Below are positions 45,544-55,195 of a DNA stretch of 64,000 nt, in pieces. Both the position numbers and the translations under genes were made by a program. The stretch covers positions 124,001-188,000 of the forward strand of contig OV788638.1 of NCBI GenBank assembly GCA_928721565.1. The letters are read 5' to 3'. Origin of the DNA: an uncultured Clostridia bacterium (GTDB lineage: Bacteria; Bacillota; Clostridia; TANB77; CAG-508). The notes under the pieces were generated by a model. That model did no database searches and was not told where the DNA came from. It saw nothing but the letters and a program-made list of their open reading frames with translations. The stretch's first letter is position 1; each line of letters opens with the position of its first letter.

Positions 45544-45691
45544 TATGCCAAATTCAGCCTTTCTTCTTTTATACTAATATTTTATTCTTTTTTTCTATAT
45601 TGTCAAGTGTTTTAACTAAATTGTAATATAGTTTTAATATTTCTGTAACATTGTAACACTAGTGTTACTATTCTTTTTGTTAAAAAACAAA
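45544..45691. other. Spacer upstream of rsmD
   Basis: About 150 bases, very AT-rich, with no supported gene or motif apart from a possible minus-strand promoter region for rsmD. Confidence 0.4.
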
Positions 45692-45747
45692 ATTCAGAGA
45701 TATTACTTAAGTCATGTTTTTTCATAACTTAGGTAGTATCTCTGAAT
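45692..45747. terminator. Terminator after divIVA
   Basis: Long imperfect hairpin: outer stem ATTCAGAGATA/TATCTCTGAAT (11 bp) plus inner ACTTAAGT/ACTTAGGT pairing, followed on the minus strand by TTTTGTTTTTT. Confidence 0.88.
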
Positions 45748-45756
45748 ATTTTACAT

Positions 45757-46245
45757 TTATTCTTCGTCTTTATTAATTTCTTTAATAATCTCTGATTGAG
45801 AAATTAACAAAGCTTCCATTTTAGCTTTATACACATCAAATTGTTGTCTTACTTCACTAAATTGTTGTTCTTTAATTTTTGTCTTTTGTTCTATTTCTTC
45901 TAAAGCTTTTTCTGCACCTTCTTTAGAATCTTTCATTATTGTTTCTGCCTCTTTTTGAGCTTCTGCCAATATTTGATCTGCCTGTTGTTTTGCAACAGTT
46001 TTTACTTCTTCAGCTGTTGATTGTGCCATTACTAAAGTATTTTGTAATGTAGATTCTATATTTTTATAATGACTTAATTCATTTTCTAATTTTTCGACTT
46101 TTGCTCTCATTTCAGCAATGCCTTTGTAATTAGTTTCATAATCTTGCATAATTTGATCTAAAAATTCATCAACTTCATCTACATTATATCCGTTCATCAT
46201 TTGTTTACTAAATTTTTTATTTTCTATATCTAATGGTGTAATCAT
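45757..46245 (-). CDS. divIVA: DivIVA-domain cell division/polarity protein
   Basis: Binds curved membrane at poles and septa. About 162 residues: the N-terminal DivIVA lipid-binding domain (MITPLDIENKKF, GYNVDEVDEFLDQI) and a coiled coil to the end. ATG at 46245 is preferred since GGAGG lies nine bases upstream and the family starts at MITPLDI. Directly after sepF, a conserved pairing. Confidence 0.93.
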   Translation of the reverse strand: MITPLDIENKKFSKQMMNGYNVDEVDEFLDQIMQDYETNYKGIAEMRAKVEKLENELSHYKNIESTLQNTLVMAQSTAEEVKTVAKQQADQILAEAQKEAETIMKDSKEGAEKALEEIEQKTKIKEQQFSEVRQQFDVYKAKMEALLISQSEIIKEINKDEE

Positions 46246-46275
46246 ATTAGATAGCCTCCGTTCTCTTTTCAAAGA

Positions 46276-46764
46276 TTAGTTTATATTATTATTTTTTAGC
46301 CAAGAAACAGATAGTTTGCTTTTTATTTCTTCTCTAGCCATTTCATTTGTTATTTCATAATTAATTGGTGCTATTAAAAATATTGAATTTGATATTTTTT
46401 GAATATGTCCATCTAATGCATAAACTCCACCACTAATAAAGTCAACTATTCTTCTTGCGACATCTTTGTTAACATATTCTAAATTTACTATTACTGATTT
46501 TTTCTCTTTTAATAAACTACATATTTCTTCTGATTGTTCAAATGTAGTTGGTTGAGAAATAACCATTTTTACAGATTGGTTTTGTCCATTTATTGGTACA
46601 ACCTTTCCTCTTTTTCCTCCGAAGAATCCTTTATCTTCTTCATTTTCATAGTTTGACGCTTTTTCGTCATATTCATAAACATCATCATCATCATATTCTT
46701 CTGTCTCTCCTTGGTCTACTCCTCCGAATAGTCCCCATACTTTGTCCATTATAGCTCCTGCCAT
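46276..46764 (-). CDS. sepF: Cell division protein SepF
   Basis: Anchors FtsZ filaments to the membrane. 162 residues: an N-terminal amphipathic start (MAGAIMDKVWGLFGG), an acidic linker, and a SepF core at about 65-155 (ISQPTTFEQSEEI, VIVNLEYV, VDFISGGVYALDG). Length matches the family. Confidence 0.95.
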   Translation of the reverse strand: MAGAIMDKVWGLFGGVDQGETEEYDDDDVYEYDEKASNYENEEDKGFFGGKRGKVVPINGQNQSVKMVISQPTTFEQSEEICSLLKEKKSVIVNLEYVNKDVARRIVDFISGGVYALDGHIQKISNSIFLIAPINYEITNEMAREEIKSKLSVSWLKNNNIN

Positions 46765-46895
46765 TTTTTAACCTCCTAATATTTTACACTTTCGTATTCT
46801 AAATTTCCAATTAAGTATCTATCTTTTTTTATAATTTGTCAATACTTTTAATGAATGTAATATAAATTTAATATTTTTGTAACATTTTTGTAATA

Positions 46896-48098
46896 TTATT
46901 CATTTATCATAACCTCATCATAATTACTTATCTTTTTATAATTTTTTATATCTTGTGCACTAAGCCCTAATTCTTGTAGTTCTTCGTTTTTATAAGACTC
47001 TATTATAGAATATTTATCTGTTTGTTTTTTTACTTTTACAAGCATTTTAGTTTGTACTCCTGCTTTATTTCTCATAACATAATATAAGTCATTTTCTTTT
47101 ATTAATGCTTGATTTGAAACTTTCAATCCAGATACATCCCACCAAATTACTTCAACAGCAATTTTTCTATGATTTATTAAGTCTTCAGACATGTTATCTA
47201 TTTGAAATATTATAGTTCTTTTTCCACTTTCTTCATTTATTTGAACTATTTTTGCGTCTTCTTCATCATCATTTGAAATTCGTATTTGTACTTTATCATT
47301 AACCTTTGCTTCTTTTGCTTCTTTTGAATTCATTGTTATAGCAATATAACATTTGAAATTATCAATAACTTTTCCACAATCATTGCTAGCAGATATTATT
47401 TGACCAGTTTTTAAATCCAAAGAATTTAAATATTGCTCATTTATTGAGTTTAAATTTGCTGGCGAAAGTTTATCTTCAAAACCGTCTACTCTATAAGAAA
47501 CAATACCGCTTTTAGGCGCTCTTTGATATTCAGTTCCATTTTTAAATTGGTTCTCTAATACTTTTCGTTCTTTAATCAAGTTTTTTATTTCTTTGTTTTC
47601 TGTTACATCTCCAATAAAATTGATTTTTTTGCTTATTAGTGTATCTATATTTTTTTTATATTCGCTTATTTCTTGATAATTATTTAAAGTATTCATTTTT
47701 TCTATCTTGTCTTCTATTTGATTTTCTATAGCTTTTATATCGGCTGATGTAACATTTTTATCTTTTTCTAACAAATCTTGTATTTTATAATTTATATCAT
47801 TTATTTGAGCAGTAATTTGTTTTTCTGTGTCACTGTAATATCTAAATATAGGTTCATTAATTGCAACTTTTTGTCCTTCTGATGTAATTGCATATATACC
47901 ATTTTGGTAATTTTCACTTTTCTTTACTTGTTCATCTCTTATTATATATCCTACACATTCATCTTCCTGTGAAATTGTTCCTTGGGTAATAACATAAGTA
48001 TCTGTAGGATGGACAATTAACAAATAAATTGCATATGTTATATATGCTGCTATTACTATCGTCGACAATATTGCTATAATTTTCTGGCCTTTTCCCAA
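46896..48098 (-). CDS. HlyD-like membrane fusion protein
   Basis: 400 residues: N-terminal membrane segment (about 8-28), a lipoyl/barrel hairpin domain with a long coiled coil (about 90-185), and beta domains typical of HlyD-type adaptors. A conserved clostridial neighbour of sepF. No ABC transporter or pump gene is adjacent, so a role in efflux is uncertain; a division-linked role is possible. Confidence 0.75.
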   Translation of the reverse strand: MGKGQKIIAILSTIVIAAYITYAIYLLIVHPTDTYVITQGTISQEDECVGYIIRDEQVKKSENYQNGIYAITSEGQKVAINEPIFRYYSDTEKQITAQINDINYKIQDLLEKDKNVTSADIKAIENQIEDKIEKMNTLNNYQEISEYKKNIDTLISKKINFIGDVTENKEIKNLIKERKVLENQFKNGTEYQRAPKSGIVSYRVDGFEDKLSPANLNSINEQYLNSLDLKTGQIISASNDCGKVIDNFKCYIAITMNSKEAKEAKVNDKVQIRISNDDEEDAKIVQINEESGKRTIIFQIDNMSEDLINHRKIAVEVIWWDVSGLKVSNQALIKENDLYYVMRNKAGVQTKMLVKVKKQTDKYSIIESYKNEELQELGLSAQDIKNYKKISNYDEVMINE

Positions 48099-48124
48099 GT
48101 CTTTTGCTCCTTTCTTAAATGAAA

Positions 48125-49027
48125 CTAAATTTCATTTAAAATCTTCTGTAAATCATGTGGTCCAATCCATATAGTTTGTTTATTCTTTTTAAACCATGTT
48201 ATTTGTCTTTTAGCATATCTTCTAGTTTCTCTTTTTATATTTTCTATCATTTCTTCTTTTGTAATTTTTCCTTGCAAGTATTCTACAACTTCTTTATATC
48301 CTAATCCTTGCATTGCAGTTGGAAATTCTGTGTATTTTTTTAATAGTTTTTCAACTTCTTCTATTAATCCATTTTCTATCATAATGTCTACTCTTTTATT
48401 AATTCTGTCATAGAGAATTTCTCTATCCATATTTATAGCAAAAACTTTATAATCATATTTTATTCCGTTTTTTCTTGATTCTTTTTCTTGTTCAGTTTTG
48501 TTTTTTCCTGTTGCTTTATAAATTTCTAATATTCTTAATATTCTTTTTTTATCATTTTTGCTTATTTTTTCAATTGCTTGTGAATCTATTTTTTTAGCTT
48601 CATTATACAATAATTCAAGTCCTTCTTTATCTGCTCTTTTTTCTAGTTCTTCTCTATATTTTTCGTCTAGCTCAATATCAGGATATTCTATGCCATATAT
48701 TAAACTATCAACATATAGCCCTGTTCCACCAACAACAATTGGAGTTTTATCTTTTTCTAAGACTTCTTCAATTGCATTTTCTGCATCTTTTTTAAACTCT
48801 GCTACACTATATCTTTGATTTGGTTCTACAAAATCAATTAGATAATGTTTTATCCCTTGCATTTCTTTTTCTGTAGGTTTAGCAGTTCCTATATCCATGT
48901 CTTTATAAATTTGCATAGAATCACTTGATATTATTTCTCCATTAACTTTCTTGGCTAATTCTATTGATAATGCTGTTTTTCCTGAGGCCGTTGGTCCACA
49001 AATCACAATTACTTTCGGCTTATTCAT
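48125..49027 (-). CDS. miaA: tRNA dimethylallyltransferase
   Basis: Adds dimethylallyl to A37 of tRNAs reading UNN codons. 300 residues with the P-loop GPTASGKTALSIEL, DSMQIYKDMDIGTAKP, VGGTGLYVDSLIYG, and RRYAKRQITWFK. Just after mutL (15 bases), the usual mutL-miaA order. Confidence 0.97.
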   Translation of the reverse strand: MNKPKVIVICGPTASGKTALSIELAKKVNGEIISSDSMQIYKDMDIGTAKPTEKEMQGIKHYLIDFVEPNQRYSVAEFKKDAENAIEEVLEKDKTPIVVGGTGLYVDSLIYGIEYPDIELDEKYREELEKRADKEGLELLYNEAKKIDSQAIEKISKNDKKRILRILEIYKATGKNKTEQEKESRKNGIKYDYKVFAINMDREILYDRINKRVDIMIENGLIEEVEKLLKKYTEFPTAMQGLGYKEVVEYLQGKITKEEMIENIKRETRRYAKRQITWFKKNKQTIWIGPHDLQKILNEI

Positions 49028-49042
49028 GTCTTCTCCTTAATC

Positions 49043-51349
49043 TTATTTTCTCGCAAATTTTCTTTCAATATCATATTTTGACATTTGTATTGCAGTTGAT
49101 TTTCCATTAGTGCATACAAATGGATTTGGTAATGCTAATAATTCATTTATTAAATCTTCAGCATCAGCTCTATCTACTGCATTTCTTGCTTCTTCAGCAA
49201 CTTTGCAAGCTATTGTTAAAATAAATTTTTCTTCAATTTCCTGTTTTGCCATCCTTGATATTGAATCTATTTCATCTAATGTTTCTACCAATATTTCTTT
49301 TGTTTCTAATTCTAAGCACATTTCTGGAACTCCAGTTAATTTTATAGTATTTTCTCCAAATTCTTCTACCATAAATCCAGCTTTTCTAAACATTTGAATA
49401 TTATCTTTTGCAATTTGCATTTGTTTATGAGAAAGAGTTATTATGTCAGGTAATAGCATTAATTGTGAGTCTTTATTTTCTTCATTATAATAATTAGATT
49501 TTATTTTTTCGTATAATATTTTTTCGTGTGCTGCCTTTTGATCTATTATATACATTTCTTTGTCTATTTCTATTATTATATATGTTCCAAATATCAATCC
49601 AATAAACTTATAATTTGGCTTTTGATATTCTTCAATTCCATCAAATACTGATGTATTTCCTAATGTTGCAATATCATCAATTGTATTTTCTTTTTCTTTT
49701 TTAGTCTCTGTATTTTGTTCTTGCATTGGCTTTGTTCCAAACAATTTTAAGTACATTTCTTCAAATTCTTTTGAGTAACCACTTTCTGTTTTATATTCTA
49801 CTTCTGGTTCTTTTACATTTTCAACTGGTTCTTCTATTTTTTCTAGTTCTTTTGAAGTTTCTGGTATTTCATTTTTTTCTAGTTCATCTACAATTTTTGG
49901 TGTTTCGTTACTTTCTAATGTTTCTATAACTTCTGGTACTTCTTCACATTTTGGTTCCTCTACAATTTCTGTTTTTTCTTCATATTCTGGTGTTTTTACA
50001 ATTTCTTGTATTTCTTCATATTCTGGTGCTTTTATAGTCTCTTCTGTTTTTTCATGTTCTTGGTCTTTTACAATCTCTGCAATTTCTTTGTTTTCTGGTT
50101 CTTCTATAGTTTCTGGTTTTATTAGATTTTCTGATGTTTCTATCTTTTCTTTAAGTTGCGGAGTTTCTTGAATCATTTTTTGTTTAATTTCTTGTAATTT
50201 CCTTAATACTTCTTGACTCTTTTCTATTTCTGGTACTTCTTCTATTTTTGGTTCTTCTGTAATCTTATTTTTATTTAATTCTGCTTGTCTTGCTTTAAAT
50301 ATTTGTTCTACTATTGTTTCTTCTTTTTTATTATTTTCTACAATTTCATGGCTCATTATTTCAGTTTTTTCTAATGCATCTTTTATTGCATGGTAAACAG
50401 CTTTAAACACCAAGCCTTCATCTTCAAATCTGACTTCTAATTTTGCAGGGTGTACATTTACATCAACTTTATTAGGGTTCATCTCTATGTTTAATACTAA
50501 AAATCCAAATTTTCCTAGTGGTAGCATTCCTTTATAAGCTTTTTCTGTTGCAGCTGTTAAAGATTTATCTTTTATAAATCTCTTATTAACAAAAAACATT
50601 TGGTATGCTCTATTTGAACGTGCTATTTCTGGTTTTCCAACTACTCCAGTTATTCTCATATCTTCATATGTATAGTTAACATCAATTATTCCGTTTGCTA
50701 CATCTTTTCCAAAAATACTATATATTACTGTTTTTAAATCTCCATTTCCGTTTGTTTGGATTACAGTTCTTCCTGAACTTATTAATTTAATTGCAACTTC
50801 TGGATGTACTAATGCAACTCTTGTTATTGCATCTTCTATGTATCCAGCCTCTGTAAAATCTCTTTTTAAAAATTTATATCTTACTGGTGTATTGTAAAAA
50901 AGATTTGTTACTGTTATTGATGTTCCTGTAGGGCATCCTGTTTCTGATTTGTCTAATATATGTCCACCCTCAACAATTATTTTGTAACCATTTTGTTGTT
51001 CTGCAGTTTTAGATACTAGTTCTACTCTTGCTATTGCTGCAATACTTGCTAATGCCTCTCCTCTAAATCCCATTGAAGTTACAGTACTTAAATCTTCTGC
51101 AGATCTAATTTTACTTGTAGCATGTCTTTCAAATGCCATATCTAAATCATCTGCTGATATTCCCTTTCCATTGTCTGTTACTTTTATATATGATATTCCA
51201 CCTTTTTCTATCTCTACTGTTATATTATTAGCACCGGCATCTATTGAATTTTCTATCATCTCTTTAATAACTGATGCTGGTCTTTCGATTACTTCTCCTG
51301 CTGCTATTTTATTTATTGTTAAATCATCTAATAAAACTATGTTTCCCAT
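49043..51349 (-). CDS. mutL: DNA mismatch repair protein MutL, with altered endonuclease motifs
   Basis: 768 residues. The N-terminal GHKL ATPase is complete (ENSIDAGA, DNGKGI, GFRGEALASI). A long acidic linker (about 345-560) contains many Glu/Pro-rich near-repeats such as EEIQEIVKTPEYEE. The C-terminal domain keeps the fold, but two endonuclease motifs differ from the family. DQHAAHE appears as DQKAAHEKILYE, and the CPHGRP zinc motif appears as CTNGKST. Nicking activity may be lost. ATG at 51349 is used because GAGGA lies upstream. Confidence 0.92.
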   Translation of the reverse strand: MGNIVLLDDLTINKIAAGEVIERPASVIKEMIENSIDAGANNITVEIEKGGISYIKVTDNGKGISADDLDMAFERHATSKIRSAEDLSTVTSMGFRGEALASIAAIARVELVSKTAEQQNGYKIIVEGGHILDKSETGCPTGTSITVTNLFYNTPVRYKFLKRDFTEAGYIEDAITRVALVHPEVAIKLISSGRTVIQTNGNGDLKTVIYSIFGKDVANGIIDVNYTYEDMRITGVVGKPEIARSNRAYQMFFVNKRFIKDKSLTAATEKAYKGMLPLGKFGFLVLNIEMNPNKVDVNVHPAKLEVRFEDEGLVFKAVYHAIKDALEKTEIMSHEIVENNKKEETIVEQIFKARQAELNKNKITEEPKIEEVPEIEKSQEVLRKLQEIKQKMIQETPQLKEKIETSENLIKPETIEEPENKEIAEIVKDQEHEKTEETIKAPEYEEIQEIVKTPEYEEKTEIVEEPKCEEVPEVIETLESNETPKIVDELEKNEIPETSKELEKIEEPVENVKEPEVEYKTESGYSKEFEEMYLKLFGTKPMQEQNTETKKEKENTIDDIATLGNTSVFDGIEEYQKPNYKFIGLIFGTYIIIEIDKEMYIIDQKAAHEKILYEKIKSNYYNEENKDSQLMLLPDIITLSHKQMQIAKDNIQMFRKAGFMVEEFGENTIKLTGVPEMCLELETKEILVETLDEIDSISRMAKQEIEEKFILTIACKVAEEARNAVDRADAEDLINELLALPNPFVCTNGKSTAIQMSKYDIERKFARK

Positions 51350-51504
51350 TTTTTTCAATCCTCTCTAAGAGTAAAATTTAACTATATTTCTAATTTTACT
51401 TTATATTCTTTTGTTACACATGTATTTTATCATTTCTCTTTTTCTTATTCAAGTGTTTTTGCTAAAAAGTTGTCAAAAAGCCCCGTCCCCTTTACCAACT
51501 TTGT

Positions 51505-51532
51505 AACACATTTTTGCAAAATCCATATTATA
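51505..51532 (+). promoter_or_regulatory. Possible mother-cell (sigma-K/E-like) promoter of the Cys-rich gene
   Basis: AACA (51505-51508) and CATATTATA (51524-51532), close to the sigma-K pattern mACm...CATAnnnTA, with a spacer about one base short. A hairpin (AAAGAAAAT/ATTTTCTTT, 51541-51565) follows in the leader. Confidence 0.4.
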
Positions 51533-51599
51533 TATTATCAAAAGAAAATGCTAAAGATTTTCTTTAGTTAAGATTGTTATATTGAAAGGGGGTTTTAAT

Positions 51600-51713
51600 A
51601 TGCCAGAAAATAGAGGATGTGGATTTGGATTTGGTGATGATTGCTGCTGGATAATCATCTTAATACTTTTAATTTGCTGCTGCTGTGGTGGTAACAGAGG
51701 AGGATGTTGCTAA
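51600..51713 (+). CDS. 37-residue Cys-rich glycine-rich microprotein
   Basis: ATG with AAAGGGGG seven bases upstream, so translation is well supported. The product has a Gly-rich start (RGCGFGFGDDCC), a hydrophobic core (WIIILILLI) and a Cys cluster end (CCCCGGNRGGCC): eight Cys in 37 residues. The layout recalls the small YjcZ-type sporulation peptides, though YjcZ has far fewer Cys. Possibly a spore-coat or membrane microprotein; the sigma-K-like promoter supports spore expression only weakly. Confidence 0.6.
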   Translation: MPENRGCGFGFGDDCCWIIILILLICCCCGGNRGGCC

Positions 51714-51736
51714 TTAGTCCTTTAGACATATAAATA

Positions 51737-51760
51737 GAAGCCCCCTTTTTTGGAGGCTTC
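51737..51760. terminator. Terminator between the microprotein and von Willebrand A genes
   Basis: 9-bp stem GAAGCCCCC/GGAGGCTTC with a 6-base T loop; better paired on the minus strand (T-G pair). Lies between convergent genes. Confidence 0.75.
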
Positions 51761-51775
51761 CTTTATTATTATTAT

Positions 51776-53164
51776 TTATTTTATTTTTCTAGATTTGTAT
51801 CCAAAAAATACTACTACAGATATTGCAATAATTCCACCAATTATTACTACAGGTGAACCTGCCTTTGGAATTGGATCTGGTGCTACAGTATTATCTACTG
51901 GTACTTTTGTAAGTCTTATTTTTGGTGTTACATCTGATGTTTGTTCTTTTGATGTTCCATCAAAGTCTTTATATGTAATATCTACTTTTTCATTTGTGTC
52001 AAGTATTTGATCTATTATTTTTTCATCAAATTCATCTTTTAATTTTAATTTATATTGAATTGTTGCAGTTTGTCCCGCTTCTAATTTAGCAAGATTCCAT
52101 GTTATACTATTTGTTTCTGTATCAATTTCTGAAGATACATTACTAACATCTATTCCGTCAACATATGTCATTTCAAAATTATCAACTATATATTGTGGAA
52201 AATAGTCTTTAACTACTATATCATTTAATGAATTTTCTACAGGTAATAAGTCATGATATATTTTATTTGTTATTGTTTGTTCTATTTCATCATCACTTAT
52301 TTTATAGAATTTACCTTTTGTTGGATTTTCTTCTGTTCCAAATACTGTTTGAATAACTTGTCCATATGTATATGTATTTGTTCCATCTGTTCTAAATGTT
52401 GCTTCTTCATTATCTATACCTGTTAGCATTGTAATTAAATCTACATTTTCTAATGATGTTAATGTTGATTTTGTTTCATTTATTACATCTGTTAATCCGT
52501 TGTAAGAAACTAAATCATTATGTCCTACAGCTAAATTAGGTAAGCCATCTGTTAACACAATCATATATTTATTGTTATTTTCTGATGTGTATTGACTTTT
52601 AGCTAATTTTAGGCCTGAGTCTAAATTTGTATATTGTCCAGTTCCTTCTATAGCTGATATTTTTGTTTTTAATGTTGATACATCATTTGTAAAATCGCAA
52701 ACTTTTTGTGCGTCTGCTTCTGTTCCTGTAATTAAATATCCATTTTCATCTTTTTCAGTTCCTGTTGAAAATGTAACTACTCCAATTTTTAAAGATGTTG
52801 GATTTGCTTTTAATAAGTCTTCTACTAATTTATTTGCTGAATTTAATACCAAATCTTTTCTTGTTGTATTTCCACTTACAACTTGGTCCATACTGCTTGA
52901 ACTATCAATAACCAACATCATTTCTCCTGATGGAATTACTGATTTTGCTGCATTATTTACTTGTAATTGTAATGTAACTTCTTTTTTAGTTAAATCTGTT
53001 TCTATAAGTTTCTTCTCAAAACTTGCAGATTCGTTTAATTTTATTGTACATACATTATCTTCTACTACTTCCATTGTAACATCTGCTGAATTTGCAGTTG
53101 CAAATACTGTTGTTGCTATCATTGTTATTAATAAAAATATTATTAATGTGATTTTTTTCTTCAT
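51776..53164 (-). CDS. Von Willebrand A domain surface protein with variant sorting signal
   Basis: About 462 residues: signal peptide (about 1-24), a VWA domain with the metal-ion site DSSSSM near residue 88 and TNLD/TDGLPN positions, and a DUF11-like beta domain (about 320-430). The C-terminus has IPKAG, a hydrophobic stretch and KSRKIK: an LPxTG-type wall-anchor signal with unusual residues. ATG at 53164 is chosen because GAGGTG lies six bases upstream. Likely adhesin or pilus-tip-like. Confidence 0.85.
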   Translation of the reverse strand: MKKKITLIIFLLITMIATTVFATANSADVTMEVVEDNVCTIKLNESASFEKKLIETDLTKKEVTLQLQVNNAAKSVIPSGEMMLVIDSSSSMDQVVSGNTTRKDLVLNSANKLVEDLLKANPTSLKIGVVTFSTGTEKDENGYLITGTEADAQKVCDFTNDVSTLKTKISAIEGTGQYTNLDSGLKLAKSQYTSENNNKYMIVLTDGLPNLAVGHNDLVSYNGLTDVINETKSTLTSLENVDLITMLTGIDNEEATFRTDGTNTYTYGQVIQTVFGTEENPTKGKFYKISDDEIEQTITNKIYHDLLPVENSLNDIVVKDYFPQYIVDNFEMTYVDGIDVSNVSSEIDTETNSITWNLAKLEAGQTATIQYKLKLKDEFDEKIIDQILDTNEKVDITYKDFDGTSKEQTSDVTPKIRLTKVPVDNTVAPDPIPKAGSPVVIIGGIIAISVVVFFGYKSRKIK

Positions 53165-53224
53165 TTTTAACACCTCAAATTTATTTTAATATAAATAAAT
53201 GAAAATTGCAATATTTTTTTACAA

Positions 53225-54223
53225 TTATCTATCTAATTTATCTAAATTGTCTAATGCTTTACCTGTTCCAAGGGCTACACATGAGACAGCATCATTTGCA
53301 ATCATAACATTTATACCTGTTTTCTCTTGTAAAAGTTTGTCTAGTCCATCAACCAAGCAGCCTCCACCAGTCATATAAATTCCTCTATCACTTATATCTG
53401 CTGATAATTCTGGTGGTGTTTTTTCTAATACAGAGTGAACTGCATCAACTATCATCATTGCTGGTTCTATAAGTGCTTCTAACATTTCACTTGAATAAAC
53501 TTTTATATTTTTTGGTAAACCTGTTGATAAGTCTCTTCCTCTTATTTCCATATCAGCTTCTTGCATTTTTGGATATACACAGCCTATATTTATTTTCAAA
53601 TCCTCTGCTGTTCTTTCTCCAATCATTATGTTATGTTTCTTTTTAATATATTTAACTATGTATTCATCAAATTTGTCTCCAGCTACTTTTAATGAAGTAC
53701 TTTCCACAGAACCACCTAATGATATAACAGCAATATCTGTAGTTCCACCTCCAATGTCTACGACCATATTTCCACATGGTTTAGCTATATCAATTCCTGC
53801 TCCAATTGCAGCTGCAATTGGTTCTTCTATTAAAAATACTTTACGTGCTCCTGCTTGATTTGCTGCATCTATTACTGCCTTTTTTTCAACTTCTGTTACT
53901 CTTGATGGTATACATATCATTATTCTTGGCGCAAATAGAGTTCTTCCATTTATTTTATTTATAAAATATTTTAACATTTTTTCTGTTACTGTATAATCTG
54001 ATATTACTCCTTCTCTTAGTGGTCTTGTTGCTACTATATTTCCAGGTGTTCTTCCAAGCATTCTTCTTGCTTCTTGCCCTACTGCTAAAACTTCATTTGT
54101 ATTACTGTCTACAGCAACTACTGATGGTTCTCTTAAAACTACTCCTTTGCCTTTTACATAAGCTATTACTGTTGCTGTTCCTAAATCGATTCCTATATCT
54201 TGACCGAATCCAAATTTAAACAT
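53225..54223 (-). CDS. mreB: Rod-shape protein MreB/Mbl
   Basis: Bacterial actin that guides side-wall synthesis. 332 residues with GIDLGTATVIAYVKGKG, MVVDIGGGTTDIAVI, and the C-terminal YMTGGGCLVDGLD. Full length. It is not followed by mreC/mreD; the GT2 gene is upstream. Confidence 0.95.
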   Translation of the reverse strand: MFKFGFGQDIGIDLGTATVIAYVKGKGVVLREPSVVAVDSNTNEVLAVGQEARRMLGRTPGNIVATRPLREGVISDYTVTEKMLKYFINKINGRTLFAPRIMICIPSRVTEVEKKAVIDAANQAGARKVFLIEEPIAAAIGAGIDIAKPCGNMVVDIGGGTTDIAVISLGGSVESTSLKVAGDKFDEYIVKYIKKKHNIMIGERTAEDLKINIGCVYPKMQEADMEIRGRDLSTGLPKNIKVYSSEMLEALIEPAMMIVDAVHSVLEKTPPELSADISDRGIYMTGGGCLVDGLDKLLQEKTGINVMIANDAVSCVALGTGKALDNLDKLDR

Positions 54224-54252
54224 ATATAAACATTCCTTTCTTATTGCATATT

Positions 54253-55185
54253 TTATTTTTTTTCTTTTATTATATAAATTGGTCTATTTTTTACCTCTAA
54301 ATAAGTTTTAGACAAATACTGTCCAATTACTCCTATCGAAAATAGTTGTATTCCACTAACAAATATTATTATACATACTAATGATGGCCAACCAGAAGTT
54401 GGATCTCCATACATTAGAGTCCTAATTATGATGAAAATAATTGCTAAAAATGAAATCACACAAAACACCAATCCTAATACTGAAGCAAATATCAAAGGTG
54501 TCGTTGAAAATGCAGTTATTCCTTCCAATGCATATTTAAACAATTTCCAAAATGACCATTTTGTTTCTCCTGCTACTCTTTCTACATTTTCATATTCTAA
54601 CCATTTGGTTTTAAATCCCACAAAACTAAATAATCCTTTAGAATATCTATTATATTCTCTTAATGAAATTATACTGTCTACTACTTGTCTTTTCATTAAT
54701 CTATAATCTCTCGCACCATCAACCATTTCTATATCTGACATTTTGTTTATTATTTTATAAAACATTCTTGCAAAAAAACTTCTAATTGGTGGTTCACCTT
54801 TTCTTGTCACTCTTCTCGTTCCTACAGAATCATATCCTTCATTTATAATTGCATTGTACATTTCTTTTAATAATGCTGGTGGGTCTTGCAAATCTGCATC
54901 CATTAATGTAACATAATCGCCTGTTGATGCTTCTAAACCAGCCAACATTGCTGCTTCTTTTCCAAAATTTCTAGAAAAAGAAACATATCTTACTTTATTA
55001 TCTTTTTTTCTTAATTCTTTTAATTCTTTTAGTGTATTATCTTTTGATCCATCATCCACAAAAATGTACTCAAATTCTACGATGTTTTCAAAATCTTGTT
55101 TTCTTACTCTTTCCATTTCTTTGTAAAACAGTGGTAATGCTTTTTCTTCATTATAGCAAGAAACTACTACTGATATCTTTTCCAT
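54253..55185 (-). CDS. GT2 glycosyltransferase (GtrB/DPM1-like) with membrane segments
   Basis: Transfers a sugar to undecaprenyl phosphate at the membrane. 310 residues: GT-A domain with VVSCYNEEKALPL, DDGSKDNT and MDADLQDPP (DXD-type), and two C-terminal membrane segments (about 230-300). Gene order with LtaS-like and galE suggests teichoic-acid decoration. Confidence 0.88.
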   Translation of the reverse strand: MEKISVVVSCYNEEKALPLFYKEMERVRKQDFENIVEFEYIFVDDGSKDNTLKELKELRKKDNKVRYVSFSRNFGKEAAMLAGLEASTGDYVTLMDADLQDPPALLKEMYNAIINEGYDSVGTRRVTRKGEPPIRSFFARMFYKIINKMSDIEMVDGARDYRLMKRQVVDSIISLREYNRYSKGLFSFVGFKTKWLEYENVERVAGETKWSFWKLFKYALEGITAFSTTPLIFASVLGLVFCVISFLAIIFIIIRTLMYGDPTSGWPSLVCIIIFVSGIQLFSIGVIGQYLSKTYLEVKNRPIYIIKEKK

Positions 55186-55195
55186 ACACTTCTCC

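Noticed and set aside
48055..48075. GTCGACAA near the HlyD-like gene as a Spo0A box
   Set aside because: It is within the N-terminal coding region and not placed at a promoter.
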